64,000 nucleotides of DNA from G942493275 sp942493275 (GTDB lineage Bacteria > Actinomycetota > Coriobacteriia > Anaerosomatales > PHET01). This document shows, in pieces, positions 17,214-25,779 of this stretch. The stretch covers positions 1,240,001 through 1,304,000 of the forward strand of contig OW818687.1 of the NCBI GenBank assembly GCA_942493275.1, given 5' to 3'. The notes beneath the pieces are model-generated. The model saw only the letters and a program-made list of their open reading frames with translations, was not told the origin of the DNA and searched no databases. Every line of letters begins with the position of its first letter. Positions within the stretch are counted from its first letter, which is position 1. A program made the position numbers and the translations under genes.

Positions 17214-18140
17214 ATGGACCACCTGTCCAAGCGTGACCGGCTGAGGGCGCTTGCCGCTCTCGTCACCGCCGTCGTGCTGTTCGCCTCGGCGTTCGTCGCC
17301 ATCCGGGCGATCATCGTCTCCGGGGCCTACGACCCCGTCGAGACCACCGCCGGCAGGATGTTCGTGGCGGCGGCTGCGCTGCTGGTGCTGGTCGCGGTCC
17401 GCGGCGGGGTGAAGGTCCCCAAGGGCCGCGACTGGTTCGCGTTCATCGCGCTCGGGGCGCTCGGCAATACGCTGTATCAGGTGCTGCTGGGCACGGGCGA
17501 GCGCACGGTGGACGCGGGTACTGCGGCGCTGCTGATCTCGTGCGCGCCGATCCTCGCGTCCGTGATGGCGGTGCTGTTCCTGGGCGAGCGGATGACCGCA
17601 TACGGTTGGCTCGGGACCGCGATCGCTTTCGTCGGCGCCGGGGTCATCGCGTGGTCGGCGGGAGTGTCGATGCACATGAGCTCGGGTGTGGCGCTCGTGC
17701 TGGTGGCGACGGTGCTGTGGGCCGGCTACCAGGTGCTGCAGAAGACGGTCGCGCACGGCTACGGGGCCATCGAGCTCACTGTGTGGCCGACGATGTTCGC
17801 CGCGCTTGCGATGGTGCCGTGGTCGCTGACGCTGCCCACCGCATTCGCCGCGGCTCCTGTTGCCGCCACTCTCGGCGTGGTGTGGCTGGGGATCGGGTCG
17901 TCGGTGGGCGGCTTCCTCGCGTGGTCGTACGCGATCCGGCGCCTGCCGGTGGTGGTGTCGTCCAACGCGCTGTTCGGCGTGCCGGTCGCGGCGTTCGTGA
18001 TCGGGCTCATCTTTCTCGGCGAGGTGCCGAGCGCATGGGCTATCCTCGGCGGAGCGTTCGTCCTTGGTGGCGTGGCGCTGGCGCAGACCTGGGGCCGGCC
18101 GGCTCGCGTGGTCGTGCCCGAGGTGCTGGAGACCGCGTGA
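17214..18140 (+). CDS. EamA/DMT family exporter
   Basis: The 308-residue protein has ten membrane helices in two EamA repeats. Repeat one begins VTAVVLFASAFVAIRAIIVSG and ends near ILASVMAVLFLGERMTAYGWLG; repeat two ends VVVSSNALFGVPVAAFVIGLIFLGEVPSAW. This E-x(3-6)-W/G ending is typical of the drug/metabolite transporter superfamily. It probably exports an amino acid or metabolite. ATG at 17214 is preceded by GAGGAGG. The next gene, a LysE/ArgO exporter, starts inside its stop (GTGA), so the two exporters are coexpressed. Confidence 0.87.
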   Translation: MDHLSKRDRLRALAALVTAVVLFASAFVAIRAIIVSGAYDPVETTAGRMFVAAAALLVLVAVRGGVKVPKGRDWFAFIALGALGNTLYQVLLGTGERTVDAGTAALLISCAPILASVMAVLFLGERMTAYGWLGTAIAFVGAGVIAWSAGVSMHMSSGVALVLVATVLWAGYQVLQKTVAHGYGAIELTVWPTMFAALAMVPWSLTLPTAFAAAPVAATLGVVWLGIGSSVGGFLAWSYAIRRLPVVVSSNALFGVPVAAFVIGLIFLGEVPSAWAILGGAFVLGGVALAQTWGRPARVVVPEVLETA

Positions 18141-18757
18141 GTCATGCGTTGCTGGCGGGGCTTGGTCTGGGAGCGTCGCTGATCATCGCGATCGGAGCGC
18201 AGAACGCCTTTGTGCTGCGACATGGGCTGCTGCGCACCTACGCGCTTCCGGTCGCCGCGCTGTGCGTCCTCGTCGACTGGGTCCTGATCGCGCTCGGCGC
18301 GCTCGGCTTTGGCGCGCTGGTGGAGCGGTTCCCGCCGCTGACGGCGGTCGCCGCGTGGGGCGGAGCCGCGTTTTTGCTGGTGCACGGCGCACTCGCGTTT
18401 CGCTCGGCCGCTCACCCCGGTGCGCTCAGGGCGGCGTCCGGCGCACCTGCGGCGGGTGGCCTGGTGGCGGTGCTCGGCGCGACGCTCGCCGTCTCGCTGC
18501 TGAATCCGCACGTCTACCTCGACACGGTGGTGCTGCTGGGCAGCGTCGCCTCGCAGTACCCGGGGGCTGAGCGCGCCGCGTTCGTCGCGGGCGCGTGGAT
18601 CGCCTCGGCGACGTGGTTCTTTGGGCTTGCCCTGGGAGCGCGGCTTGCGGCGCCGCTGTTCGAGCGTGAGTCGGCGTGGCGGGTGCTGGACCTCGTCATC
18701 GGCTGCATCATGTTCTGGATCGCGGCGACGCTCATCTGGGGGCAGGTCGGGGGCTAG
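18137..18757 (+). CDS. LysE/ArgO family amino acid exporter
   Basis: A 206-residue membrane protein with about six helices. The N-terminus GLGLGASLIIAIGAQNAFVLRHGL is diagnostic of the LysE/ArgO group, as are FLLVHGALAFRSA and LGATLAVSLLNPHVYLDTVVLLG. These proteins export basic amino acids, lysine or arginine, driven by the proton motive force. GTG at 18137 overlaps the stop of the EamA gene by 4 nt. With the divergent LysR gene it makes a regulated amino-acid efflux locus. It overlaps the convergent GyrI-like gene by 4 nt. Confidence 0.92.
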   Translation: MSHALLAGLGLGASLIIAIGAQNAFVLRHGLLRTYALPVAALCVLVDWVLIALGALGFGALVERFPPLTAVAAWGGAAFLLVHGALAFRSAAHPGALRAASGAPAAGGLVAVLGATLAVSLLNPHVYLDTVVLLGSVASQYPGAERAAFVAGAWIASATWFFGLALGARLAAPLFERESAWRVLDLVIGCIMFWIAATLIWGQVGG

Positions 18758-19377
18758 CGTCCTCGCCGCACTCCGTACCGCAGCACCGTCTTGAGCTTCT
18801 CCGGCGCCGCCTTGCTCGGGTCGCCGAGGTAGATCTCGTGGTGCGACCCGGTCACCTCGAGCCCTCGCTCCTTCGCGAACGCGAGCAGCCGTTTCACCGA
18901 CGCAGGCTCCTCGGAATAGGGACCGATGTGCATGATCTGCACGCTCAGCCCCTCCGAGAAGGTCTGAACCCGCACGTCTCCGATGCGCGCCAAGCCCTTC
19001 TTCACGACCGCGCGCTCGCGCGTCTCCTCGGCGAGTTCGCCGGGCACCTCGGCGGGCAGCAGGATCATGAGCCGCCAGGCGCTCGACTTCGGTGACGCAG
19101 GTTTCGAGCCGGGGCCGGCCTCGGCGTCCCAGTACAGCCCCTCGAGCGGCATCACCGGGTAGACGAGGTCGAGTTGCTTCTTGGCGGCGAACTTCACCTG
19201 GTAGGCCAGGGTGTAGAGCGCCGAGACGGACTCCGTGAACGCCGGGCTCGCCTCGCCAAACACGCCGGAACCGTCGAGCATGAGGAAGCGCAGTGGCGGC
19301 ACGTCCACGATCGACGGCGCCTTCGCGCTGGGCTTGTAGAGCTGGCCGAGTGACTTCTTGAGATCGAGTGTGGTCAT
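18754..19377 (-). CDS. GyrI-like small-molecule-binding domain protein
   Basis: The 207-residue protein resembles the GyrI-like (SHV/AraC effector-binding) proteins of the longer kind that begin DLKKSLGQLYKPSAKAPSIVDVPPLRFLMLDGSG. The C-terminal part VQIMHIGPYSEEPASVKRLLAFAKERGL and HHEIYLGDP is the typical ligand-pocket edge. The family binds or hydrolyses hydrophobic and cyclopropanoid compounds. It is convergent with and overlaps the LysE/ArgO gene by 4 nt. A second, shorter GyrI-like gene lies at 21773-22243. Confidence 0.85.
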   Translation of the reverse strand: MTTLDLKKSLGQLYKPSAKAPSIVDVPPLRFLMLDGSGVFGEASPAFTESVSALYTLAYQVKFAAKKQLDLVYPVMPLEGLYWDAEAGPGSKPASPKSSAWRLMILLPAEVPGELAEETRERAVVKKGLARIGDVRVQTFSEGLSVQIMHIGPYSEEPASVKRLLAFAKERGLEVTGSHHEIYLGDPSKAAPEKLKTVLRYGVRRGR

Positions 19378-19397
19378 GCGCCCAGTCTAGCGCGCGC

Positions 19398-20504
19398 TCA
19401 CTTCATGCCGAAGAACGGATGCAGCGGGCGGACTCTGCGAATCGCCTCGTACAGCGCGAAGGTGACGGTGGTCGCGAGCACGAGCAGCAGCGCCCACTCG
19501 GCCGGCCAGGCGAGGGCGAGGTTCACGACGAGGTAGGCGAGCACGACGATCACCGTCTGGTGGAGGATGTAGAGCGGGTATGACGCCGGCCCCAGGTACG
19601 AGAGCGCGCGCGAGGGCCGGTCGAGGTGGCGCCGGCCGAGTCCGATGAACCCGACGAGCATCATCCAGACCGCGAGCGCAGCTCCGTAGGCGAACCCGAT
19701 GCGCCCGAGCGACGGGTCGGGCAGCGCGTCGCGTACCTGCCACGTGACGAGGTGGGCCACGCAGAGCGCCGAACCCAGCCCGATTGCGAGCCATCGGATG
19801 CGCTCCGCCTTCTCGGCGAAGTCGGGGCTTGAGGCGATAGCGTAGCCGAGGACGAAGAACGCGCCGTAGTAGAAGGGGTTCTTGCCGAACAGGTCGGGGA
19901 GGCCCTCGCCGACGAGGATGATGGCGGCTGCAGTGAGCCACCCTGCGGGACGAGCGAGATGGCGGGCGAACCGCCCGAAGCGCTCGGCCCCGCGATCCCG
20001 CGCCCACAGCAGTAGCGGGAGTGCGGCGAGCGAGATCATCAGCAGCCACAGCAGGAACCACAGGTGACCGAGGCCGAGCCCTCCGTAGTAGTCGCCGCCG
20101 TCCTGGACGTTCCAGCGCAGGAAGTCGCCGCTGGTGATGTAGGTGAGGAACGACTCGGTGTAGCCGGAGTTGAAGCGCGCGCCGATCCAAGTCTGCGGCG
20201 GGATCAGCACGAAGAAGCCGAACAGGAACGGGATGCCGAGCCGGCTGAACCGCTCGGACACGTACTGCCTGCCGCTGCGCTTGCGCAGGGCGAAGAAGGT
20301 GGAGGCGCCGGCGAGTGCGAACAGTAGCGGCATGTGCCACAGGTCGATGAAGCCGAGCACGTAGTTGATTGCGCCGACCTCGGCGCCCTTCACATAGAAC
20401 GGCTCGAGGTTGTAGACGCGCAGGGTGTGGAAGGGGAGCAGCAGCAGGACCGCGAGCACGCGGAGCCAGTCGACGTAGTACACACGCGCGGTTTGCTCGG
20501 ACAT
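19398..20504 (-). CDS. Acyltransferase 3 family membrane protein
   Basis: A 368-residue protein with ten to eleven membrane helices. It begins VYYVDWLRVLAVLLLLPFHTLRVYN, where the R-x10-H of the acyltransferase 3 family is visible as Arg-Val-Leu to His at about residue 26. HLWFLLWLLMI and YPLYILHQTVIVV are further family landmarks. Such proteins O-acylate surface sugars or other envelope molecules. ATG at 20504 has GGAGG 5 nt upstream. The upstream same-strand gene is 46 bp away, a racemase that ends at 20551. Confidence 0.85.
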   Translation of the reverse strand: MSEQTARVYYVDWLRVLAVLLLLPFHTLRVYNLEPFYVKGAEVGAINYVLGFIDLWHMPLLFALAGASTFFALRKRSGRQYVSERFSRLGIPFLFGFFVLIPPQTWIGARFNSGYTESFLTYITSGDFLRWNVQDGGDYYGGLGLGHLWFLLWLLMISLAALPLLLWARDRGAERFGRFARHLARPAGWLTAAAIILVGEGLPDLFGKNPFYYGAFFVLGYAIASSPDFAEKAERIRWLAIGLGSALCVAHLVTWQVRDALPDPSLGRIGFAYGAALAVWMMLVGFIGLGRRHLDRPSRALSYLGPASYPLYILHQTVIVVLAYLVVNLALAWPAEWALLLVLATTVTFALYEAIRRVRPLHPFFGMK

Positions 20505-20550
20505 CGGGCCCTCCAAATCCCGATGGAGTGTGTACCCGCCGTGTGGTCGC

Positions 20551-21252
20551 CTAACCAGCCGCAGGTGCGAGCGCCGCTTCCACCGCGGCCAGCGCGTGGA
20601 GCCGAGCGGTGGGGAACAGCGGGCAGTCGAGGTCCTCGGGGCGCACCAGCAGCTCGATCTCGGTGCAGCCCGCGATCACGCCCTGGGCCCCGCGCCGCTG
20701 AAGCTCGGTGATGACCCGCAAGTACTCCGCGCGCGACTGCTCGCTCACGATGCCGCGCACGAGCTCGTCGTAGATCACGTCGTGGACAACGGCGCGGTCG
20801 GTCTCGTCCGGAACGATCGCTTCGATGCCGCGCTCGGCGAGCCGGTCGGTGTAGAAGCCCATCTCCATCGTGAAGCGGGTGCCGAGAAGCGCCACCCGGT
20901 CGAGGCCCGCGGCGAGGACCGCGTCGGCGGTGGCATCGGCGATGTGCAGCAGCGGCACGCTGAGCGCGGCCTGAACCCGGTCGGCCAGCAGGTGCATCGT
21001 ATTGGTGCAGATGAGCACCAGTCCGGCGCCTGCGGACTCGAGCAGCCGCGCGTCCTCGGCCAGCAGCTCACCGAGCTCGTCCCACGCGCCGCGCATCTGC
21101 AGCTCCTCGATGGCGGCGAAGTCGTAGCTGCGCACCACCAGATCCGCCGAGTGCGTCCCGCCAAGCCGCTCTCGTACGGCGACGTTGATGACGCGCTCGT
21201 ACTCGATAGACGACTCCCAGCTCATCCCGCCGAGCAACCCGATCCGCCGCAT
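20551..21252 (-). CDS. Aspartate/glutamate racemase family protein
   Basis: The 233-residue protein begins RRIGLLGGMSWESSIEYERVINVAV, the standard opening of the YgeA/aspartate racemase family. The two catalytic cysteines lie in CTNTMHLLAD and GCTEIELLV. These enzymes interconvert L- and D-aspartate, glutamate or a broader set of amino acids without a cofactor. ATG at 21252 has AAGGAGGAGG directly upstream. The upstream in-frame extension would run through non-coding sequence. It may be cotranscribed with the acyltransferase gene 46 bp downstream. Confidence 0.9.
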   Translation of the reverse strand: MRRIGLLGGMSWESSIEYERVINVAVRERLGGTHSADLVVRSYDFAAIEELQMRGAWDELGELLAEDARLLESAGAGLVLICTNTMHLLADRVQAALSVPLLHIADATADAVLAAGLDRVALLGTRFTMEMGFYTDRLAERGIEAIVPDETDRAVVHDVIYDELVRGIVSEQSRAEYLRVITELQRRGAQGVIAGCTEIELLVRPEDLDCPLFPTARLHALAAVEAALAPAAG

Positions 21253-21397
21253 GCCCTCCTCCTTGGTCCACCCAATGGTAGCGCGAATCGCAGGTCGCGA
21301 AAGCGTGATGAAGGTCACAGCGAAATGGTACTCCGAGGTTCCCCTAGGCGCGCGAGGGCCGCACACTGCCGGATACACCTCGCGAAGGAGCCCCTCC

Positions 21398-21766
21398 ATG
21401 GCCACCGCAACAGCGGCCTACTGCATGAAGTGTCAGGACTACGTCCTCGTCGGCGCCGAAGGCGACTGCGCCTACGGTCATCCGCGCTCGTACCTGCGCG
21501 GAGTCTACGTCGCGAGCGTCGACGTCCGGACCGGCAGGCCTATCCCGCCGCAGATGGATCGCGGCTTCACCTCGCAGGGCAGGCCGGCGGCACCGGTGGC
21601 TCCCGTCGCCGAGATGTCGCCGGGCATGCCGCCCCACCAGCAGGCGACGGCCTCGTCGATGGCCTCGGCATCGACCTCTCGCTTCGGCTTCTCAGCGGCC
21701 ATCGACGCGATCGACCGGCTCATCAGCCCGCCGCGCGGACGGCACTCCGCCCGTCGGGGCGACTGA
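21398..21766 (+). CDS. Small zinc-ribbon-like protein of unknown function
   Basis: The 122-residue protein starts with a possible metal site (Cys9, Cys12, Cys24, His28) within about 30 residues. A Pro/Ala/Ser-rich linker follows and a short amphipathic C-terminal segment ends it. ATG at 21398 has GAAGGAG 8 nt upstream. Nothing in it points to a reaction. The gene stands alone between a divergent racemase gene and a convergent GyrI-like gene. Confidence 0.55.
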   Translation: MATATAAYCMKCQDYVLVGAEGDCAYGHPRSYLRGVYVASVDVRTGRPIPPQMDRGFTSQGRPAAPVAPVAEMSPGMPPHQQATASSMASASTSRFGFSAAIDAIDRLISPPRGRHSARRGD

Positions 21767-21772
21767 CGTCGG

Positions 21773-22243
21773 CTAGCGCGCTACCGGCATCCTCACCTCG
21801 GTCAGATAGTCCTGCGGAAGCGTGATCGACGGGTCCGAGAAGTAGACCTCCTCGGGCGGTCCTACCACGTGGTAGCCGTTGGCCGGAATCCACGACTCGA
21901 GCTCCTTGTACGTCTCGATGACCGTGTCGTAGGGGCCGCGATGCATCGCGGTGGCGACCTCACGCGGCTCGACCGACTGAACCCCGACGCCGGATGCGTC
22001 CGGCTCGATGACCGCCGTCGCAGCATCGACCTCGGCGCGCGCCTCCCAAAACGCCGCCGACTCCTCGCCCTCGGCCGGCATGCTGAAGTACACAATGCTC
22101 GGCATGCCCCCGACGTGGATCTCGTGCTCGCCGATCCAGCTGTACAGGCGTCCGAGCGTCTCGGGAATCTGATCGAACGAACCGTGAACGTCGAGGTACG
22201 CGACCTTCGCCGGTTCCGTGGTCTTCACTTCGATGGTTGCCAT
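21773..22243 (-). CDS. GyrI-like/AraC effector-binding domain protein
   Basis: A 156-residue single-domain protein of the GyrI-like fold. PAKVAYLDVHGSFDQIPETLGRLYSWIGE, then VATAMHRGPYDTVIETYKELESWIPANGY and PEEVYFSDP are the usual blocks; the second is the strongly conserved H-x-G-x-Y-D loop. It probably binds a hydrophobic ligand in the cytoplasm. ATG at 22243 follows a G-rich purine stretch (GGAGGGGGTGG). It is divergent from the TIGR04076 gene with 109 bp between the starts. Confidence 0.83.
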   Translation of the reverse strand: MATIEVKTTEPAKVAYLDVHGSFDQIPETLGRLYSWIGEHEIHVGGMPSIVYFSMPAEGEESAAFWEARAEVDAATAVIEPDASGVGVQSVEPREVATAMHRGPYDTVIETYKELESWIPANGYHVVGPPEEVYFSDPSITLPQDYLTEVRMPVAR

Positions 22244-22352
22244 CGACACCACCCCCTCCGAGGACTGTACCCACCCTCTATCGACGGGCCGGTCTTGACA
22301 GACAGGCGGGCCGCGCGGACTCTGCTCTAACAACCAACGAGACGGAGGCACC

Positions 22353-22631
22353 ATGGCTGGCAGCAACGGCACACCGATCAAGCTCGAAGTGACCGAGATC
22401 CTCGTCAGCGGCGAGTGCCCGGTGGGCATCAAGGCCGGTCAGGTGTGGGAGATTCGGGACGGCATCGTGCCCGAAGGCATCTGCGCGGCGGCCTGGAACT
22501 CGATCCAGCCCTACGTGGTCGCGCTCCGCTACGGCGGCGTGATGCCGTGGAGCGGTGAGGCCGAGATGAGCGCGTGCTGCCCAGACCCGGCGAACCCGGT
22601 CGTCTTCAAGATGACGGTCATCGAGGAGTAG
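22353..22631 (+). CDS. TIGR04076 family protein
   Basis: This 92-residue protein fits the TIGR04076 pattern: KLEVTEILVSGECPVGIKAGQVWEI, then VPEGICAAAWNSIQPYVVALRYGG, then CCPDPANPVVFKMTVI. Conserved Cys residues and the PEG-x-C element recur in the family, but its role is unknown. ATG at 22353 has GGAGG 5 nt upstream. TTGACA occurs at 22295-22300 but no good -10 follows it. It ends 1 nt before the convergent response-regulator gene. Confidence 0.82.
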   Translation: MAGSNGTPIKLEVTEILVSGECPVGIKAGQVWEIRDGIVPEGICAAAWNSIQPYVVALRYGGVMPWSGEAEMSACCPDPANPVVFKMTVIEE

Positions 22632-22632
22632 C

Positions 22633-23367
22633 TCAGTCCGTAGGCTGGGTGACGTGCAAGTAGAGCTGCTGACCGCCCGTGGTGCTGACCGCGAGCGGGA
22701 AGACCGACACGCGCATGTCTCCGAACGTCGTCTCGATGGCGCGCTCGGCGGGCTCGCCGGTGCGCATGCACTCTTCGAGAGGGCAGGTCGTCGGGACCTT
22801 GTCGTCGGAGTGCATCTCCTCCATGCAGTAGACGAAGCACTCGTCGATGCCCGTGTCGGTCGCTCGGTAGAACGCGCCGTTCGCGAGCAGCACTCGGTGC
22901 TGTTCGTCGAGAATCATCGTCGGATGCGGAAAGCCGCGCAGGACCGCTTCGACGCTCAAGACGTGATCGGAGCCGTCGAACGGACCGACCATCCCGTCCA
23001 GCAGTCGGGCGAGGTCCCACGGGTCGAAGGGCTTGCTGATCGCGCGCGTCGCGCCGTTGATGACCATCTCTTCGGCGGCGAGGTTGGGGTCCGTGGGGAG
23101 GACCAGCACGATCGGAAGCCGGTCGTGGCCCATGCGGCTTCGGACCAGGTGGATGAGCTCGAGCCCTGACATGTCCGGCATGTCGACGTCGACGACGAGA
23201 CAGTCGAACTTCTCGGAGGAGAGCATGGTGAGGGCGTCGGTCGCGTTGCTGGCCTGGAGCACGTAGTAGCGCCCGGTGCCCTCAAGCGCGAATGATTCGA
23301 GATTCCTCGGGGCCGGCTCGTCATCGACGATGAGGATCTTGCGAGCGGCGAAGTGCGTGTCAAACAT
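22633..23367 (-). CDS. Response regulator receiver fused to PAS domain
   Basis: The 244-residue protein has a receiver domain (about residues 8-128) with the acidic pair in ILIVDDEPA, the phosphoacceptor Asp in LVVDVDMPDMSG and the conserved Lys in ISKPFDP. A PAS-type domain follows (FPHPTMILDEQHRVLLANGAFYRAT onwards). It has an inserted Cys-rich stretch, CFVYCMEEMHSDDKVPTTC, with CPLEEC after it. There is no DNA-binding or enzymatic output domain, so it may act by protein contact. The cysteines could bind metal or sense redox. Purine-rich sequence precedes the ATG at 23367. Confidence 0.82.
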   Translation of the reverse strand: MFDTHFAARKILIVDDEPAPRNLESFALEGTGRYYVLQASNATDALTMLSSEKFDCLVVDVDMPDMSGLELIHLVRSRMGHDRLPIVLVLPTDPNLAAEEMVINGATRAISKPFDPWDLARLLDGMVGPFDGSDHVLSVEAVLRGFPHPTMILDEQHRVLLANGAFYRATDTGIDECFVYCMEEMHSDDKVPTTCPLEECMRTGEPAERAIETTFGDMRVSVFPLAVSTTGGQQLYLHVTQPTD

Positions 23368-23476
23368 TGCGGCTCCCCCCCGGTTGCCACCTGCGCGTGC
23401 GTGCGAACTCGCGTGCCCCTGCTGTGTAGGTTTCGATGCGGGGGGCGGATTCCCTGCTCGCGCGGGGGTGTCCGAG

Positions 23477-24415
23477 TCAGTCGGTCTCGAGCGCGACTTC
23501 GGGTGCCGCGTGCTCGGTGACCGCCTCAGCACTCGATCCGGTTTCAGAGAGGATCACGGCGCCGACGATGAGCGCACACGCAGCGAGCTGCACCGGCGTG
23601 AGCGTCTCGCCTCGCACCAGCCACCCGGACAGCAGCGCGACCGCGGGCACGAGGTTGATGGCGAGAGCAGCGCGGTTCGCAGGCATGTGCGCGACCGCGG
23701 TGTTGTAGAGCCCGAAGGCGATGAGCGACACCACTATGCCGAGGTAGACGACCGCGACCCATGCGACGGGAGCAGCCTGGCTCCAGCTCGCCGGATCGCC
23801 CGCGATGGCGCCCGGCAGGAAGAACGCAGCCCCGACGAGCGCCTGCAGCCCGGTGAGGAACCACGGGTTGTACCTCGCCGAGAGGTGCTTGAGCGCGATC
23901 ATCGAGCCAGCCGCGCTCGCCATCGCGATGACCTCGAGCACGTTGCCGAGAACGGGGTTGGGCGCAGACGCCTGCGCCTGGCCGCCGGCGGACAGCAGCC
24001 CCACGCCGACGAGCGAGATCGCGATCGCGAAGCCGGATCTCGCCGAGAGACGCTCGCCGAGGAACAGCCACGCACCGGCCGCGACCAGCAGCGGCACGAT
24101 CGCCGAGATGACGCCGGCCGCGCTCGAAGTGGTGAGCTGGACCGCGTAGCCCTCGGCCAGGTAGTAGATGCACGGCTGCAGCGTGACGATGAGAGCGAGC
24201 CACTTCAGATCGCCGGGCCGGTAGTCTGGCCGAGGCAGGACGAACCACACGGGTGCGAACGCGAGCGTCGCGATCGCCATGCGCAGCCAGATGACCGTCA
24301 TCGGCGTGAAACTGTCGAGCGCGGTCTTGGTCGCGACGAAGCTGGTGCCCCAGAAGACGACCGCGCCGGCGAGGCAGGCGAGCGGGACGATGCGGTCGGA
24401 CATGCGTGAGGACAC
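23477..24415 (-). CDS. EamA/DMT family transporter
   Basis: A 312-residue protein with ten membrane helices in two EamA repeats. Repeat one opens CLAGAVVFWGTSFVATKTALDSF and ends GAWLFLGERLSARSGFAIAIS; repeat two ends ALAINLVPAVALLSGWLVRGETLTPVQL. It is a second drug/metabolite exporter in the window, with a different likely substrate. GTG at 24415 is preferred because CGGAG lies 6 nt before it; ATG at 24403 is an alternative. It stands alone between two same-strand genes. Confidence 0.86.
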   Translation of the reverse strand: MSSRMSDRIVPLACLAGAVVFWGTSFVATKTALDSFTPMTVIWLRMAIATLAFAPVWFVLPRPDYRPGDLKWLALIVTLQPCIYYLAEGYAVQLTTSSAAGVISAIVPLLVAAGAWLFLGERLSARSGFAIAISLVGVGLLSAGGQAQASAPNPVLGNVLEVIAMASAAGSMIALKHLSARYNPWFLTGLQALVGAAFFLPGAIAGDPASWSQAAPVAWVAVVYLGIVVSLIAFGLYNTAVAHMPANRAALAINLVPAVALLSGWLVRGETLTPVQLAACALIVGAVILSETGSSAEAVTEHAAPEVALETD

Positions 24416-24491
24416 GTGGGGCTCCGAAGGACTGGCGTGAGCGGTGAGGGCTAGGGTAGCGCAAACGAGGTGGCGCTCGTAAGCGTCGCGA

Positions 24492-25550
24492 CTACCCGCG
24501 CTCGGCCCAGTCGAGGACGCGGAGCGCTCGCAGGGTCAGCCACTTGCTCGGCGCGCCCTTGGCCTCGACGTCGCCGATCATCTTGCCGTTGAAGCTGGTG
24601 CGCAACTTCCAGCGCACGCCGTCGTCCGCAGCCGCCCGCACGAGATCGATCGCTGGCTGGTACTCCGGGCGAGGCGGCTCGCCGACCGCCATCAACGCAG
24701 CGAGCGACTCGAGCGCGTCCGAGTTGTACGACAGCGGGAACCCGAAGCGCGTCCACCCCGGCTTGTCGCCGTAGTGGAGCGGCGCATGCTCGGCCACGAA
24801 CCGGTCACGGGCGGCGGCACGCTCGCGCACAGAGAGTGGCCATATCTCGGCCTGGAACTGCTTGAACTCGGCCGGCAGCGAGCGGTAGACCTCCTTGTCG
24901 CGCAGCGCTTCGACGCACGCATCTCGCAGCGCGTCGGTACCCGCAGGCCACAACTCCCGCGGCACCTCGCCGAGAAACAGCAGCACCTTGGGCGTCAGCA
25001 TGTGGCAGTAACCGTTGAGCGACATCGGCTGCATGTCCGAGCAACCCAGAAAGCCGAGCCGCTCGTAGCTGGCGACGATCGACTCGAGCGCTCGAACGAC
25101 ACGCTCGTCGCGCTCCCACCCCATGCGCGCGAGCCCCCGGCCGACGTTCGCGGTCAGGCATGGCATGTCGTAGGCGGCCTTGGGATTCGCGCTCCACCCG
25201 CCATCCGGCTTCTGGCGCGAGAACGCGTACTCGGCGCCGCGCTGCACCCGCGGGTCTACGCCATCCGCCCACAACTCGCCGAGAAACACGATCTGCCACA
25301 GCGATCCGCCGTACTTCTGGTAGTCGTGGCCCGGATCCATCCACGAGCCGTCCTCGAGCTGCGCGTCGAGGATCTCGGCGACAGGCGGGTAGCTGTTGCG
25401 AGTCGCCCAGAGCGCGGTCGTCGCGGCGTCGTCCGACTCGCCGAGGAGGTGGCGGCGCGTGAGAACGGCGACCGCCGGGTTCTCAGGCTCGAGAAGCCAA
25501 CCGATAGTCTCGGCGGGAACGCTGTCGACGATGTGCACGCGGGTGGACAC
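24492..25550 (-). CDS. Prenyltransferase/squalene-cyclase-like alpha-toroid protein
   Basis: The 352-residue protein has repeated helical units of the terpene cyclase/prenyltransferase alpha-alpha toroid. QLEDGSWMDPG, QKPDGGWSANPKAAYDMPCLTANVGRGL and FGFPLSYNSDALESLAAL mark successive repeats. A cyclase DxDD motif is not visible, so cyclase activity is doubtful. Homologous bacterial proteins often carry only a repeat annotation. GTG at 25550 has GGAGGAGG upstream. It sits alone; the sequence behind it (25551-25862) holds a gene remnant and the TetR control region. Confidence 0.75.
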   Translation of the reverse strand: MSTRVHIVDSVPAETIGWLLEPENPAVAVLTRRHLLGESDDAATTALWATRNSYPPVAEILDAQLEDGSWMDPGHDYQKYGGSLWQIVFLGELWADGVDPRVQRGAEYAFSRQKPDGGWSANPKAAYDMPCLTANVGRGLARMGWERDERVVRALESIVASYERLGFLGCSDMQPMSLNGYCHMLTPKVLLFLGEVPRELWPAGTDALRDACVEALRDKEVYRSLPAEFKQFQAEIWPLSVRERAAARDRFVAEHAPLHYGDKPGWTRFGFPLSYNSDALESLAALMAVGEPPRPEYQPAIDLVRAAADDGVRWKLRTSFNGKMIGDVEAKGAPSKWLTLRALRVLDWAERG

Positions 25551-25587
25551 GGCAGGAACCTCCTCCGAGGGAGTAGGTACCCGCTGG

Positions 25588-25752
25588 CTACGGCTGAGGA
25601 GCCTCGGCGAGCAGGATGCCGTGAATCTCGCGGAGGCGGGGGAGCATTGCGGGCAGGTGCTGGGTGCAGATGCCGCGAATGATGATCCAGGCGATTCCCT
25701 CGTAGTAATCAGATCGGCCGAAGGGCCCGGGGAGACCCGGGCCCTTCGTGCG
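25588..25752 (-). pseudogene. Probable remnant of a gene (C-terminal fragment without a start)
   Basis: On the minus strand a frame runs from 25752 to a TAG at 25590-25588. The last 40 or so codons have strong GC3 and encode a plausible amphipathic end: SDYYEGIAWIIIRGIC, then PRLREIHGILLAEAPQP. There is no ATG, GTG or TTG in frame before an internal Met, and the upstream part of the frame is taken up by a hairpin. It looks like the surviving tail of a decayed gene. A short real protein with a non-standard start is the alternative. Confidence 0.35.
25719..25748. terminator. Perfect 13-bp hairpin between divergent genes
   Basis: CGAAGGGCCCGGG (25719-25731) pairs with CCCGGGCCCTTCG (25736-25748) around a GAGA tetraloop (TCTC on the minus strand). 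It lies between divergent genes, where a terminator is not needed, at the edge of the apparent gene remnant. It could be the terminator left from the lost gene or an insulating stop. No U tract follows on either strand. Confidence 0.5.
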
Positions 25753-25779
25753 CTATCGGGGCCAACGGGAACATCTTTT

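Noticed and set aside
16154..18757. Calling the LysR gene argP/lysG and the exporter argO
   Set aside because: The LysR N-terminus does not resemble ArgP/LysG closely, so I kept general names despite the neighbouring LysE/ArgO exporter.
22295..22323. TTGACA before the TIGR04076 gene as a promoter
   Set aside because: The -35 is perfect, but the hexamer 17 bp on (GACTCT) is a poor -10, so I do not list it as a promoter.
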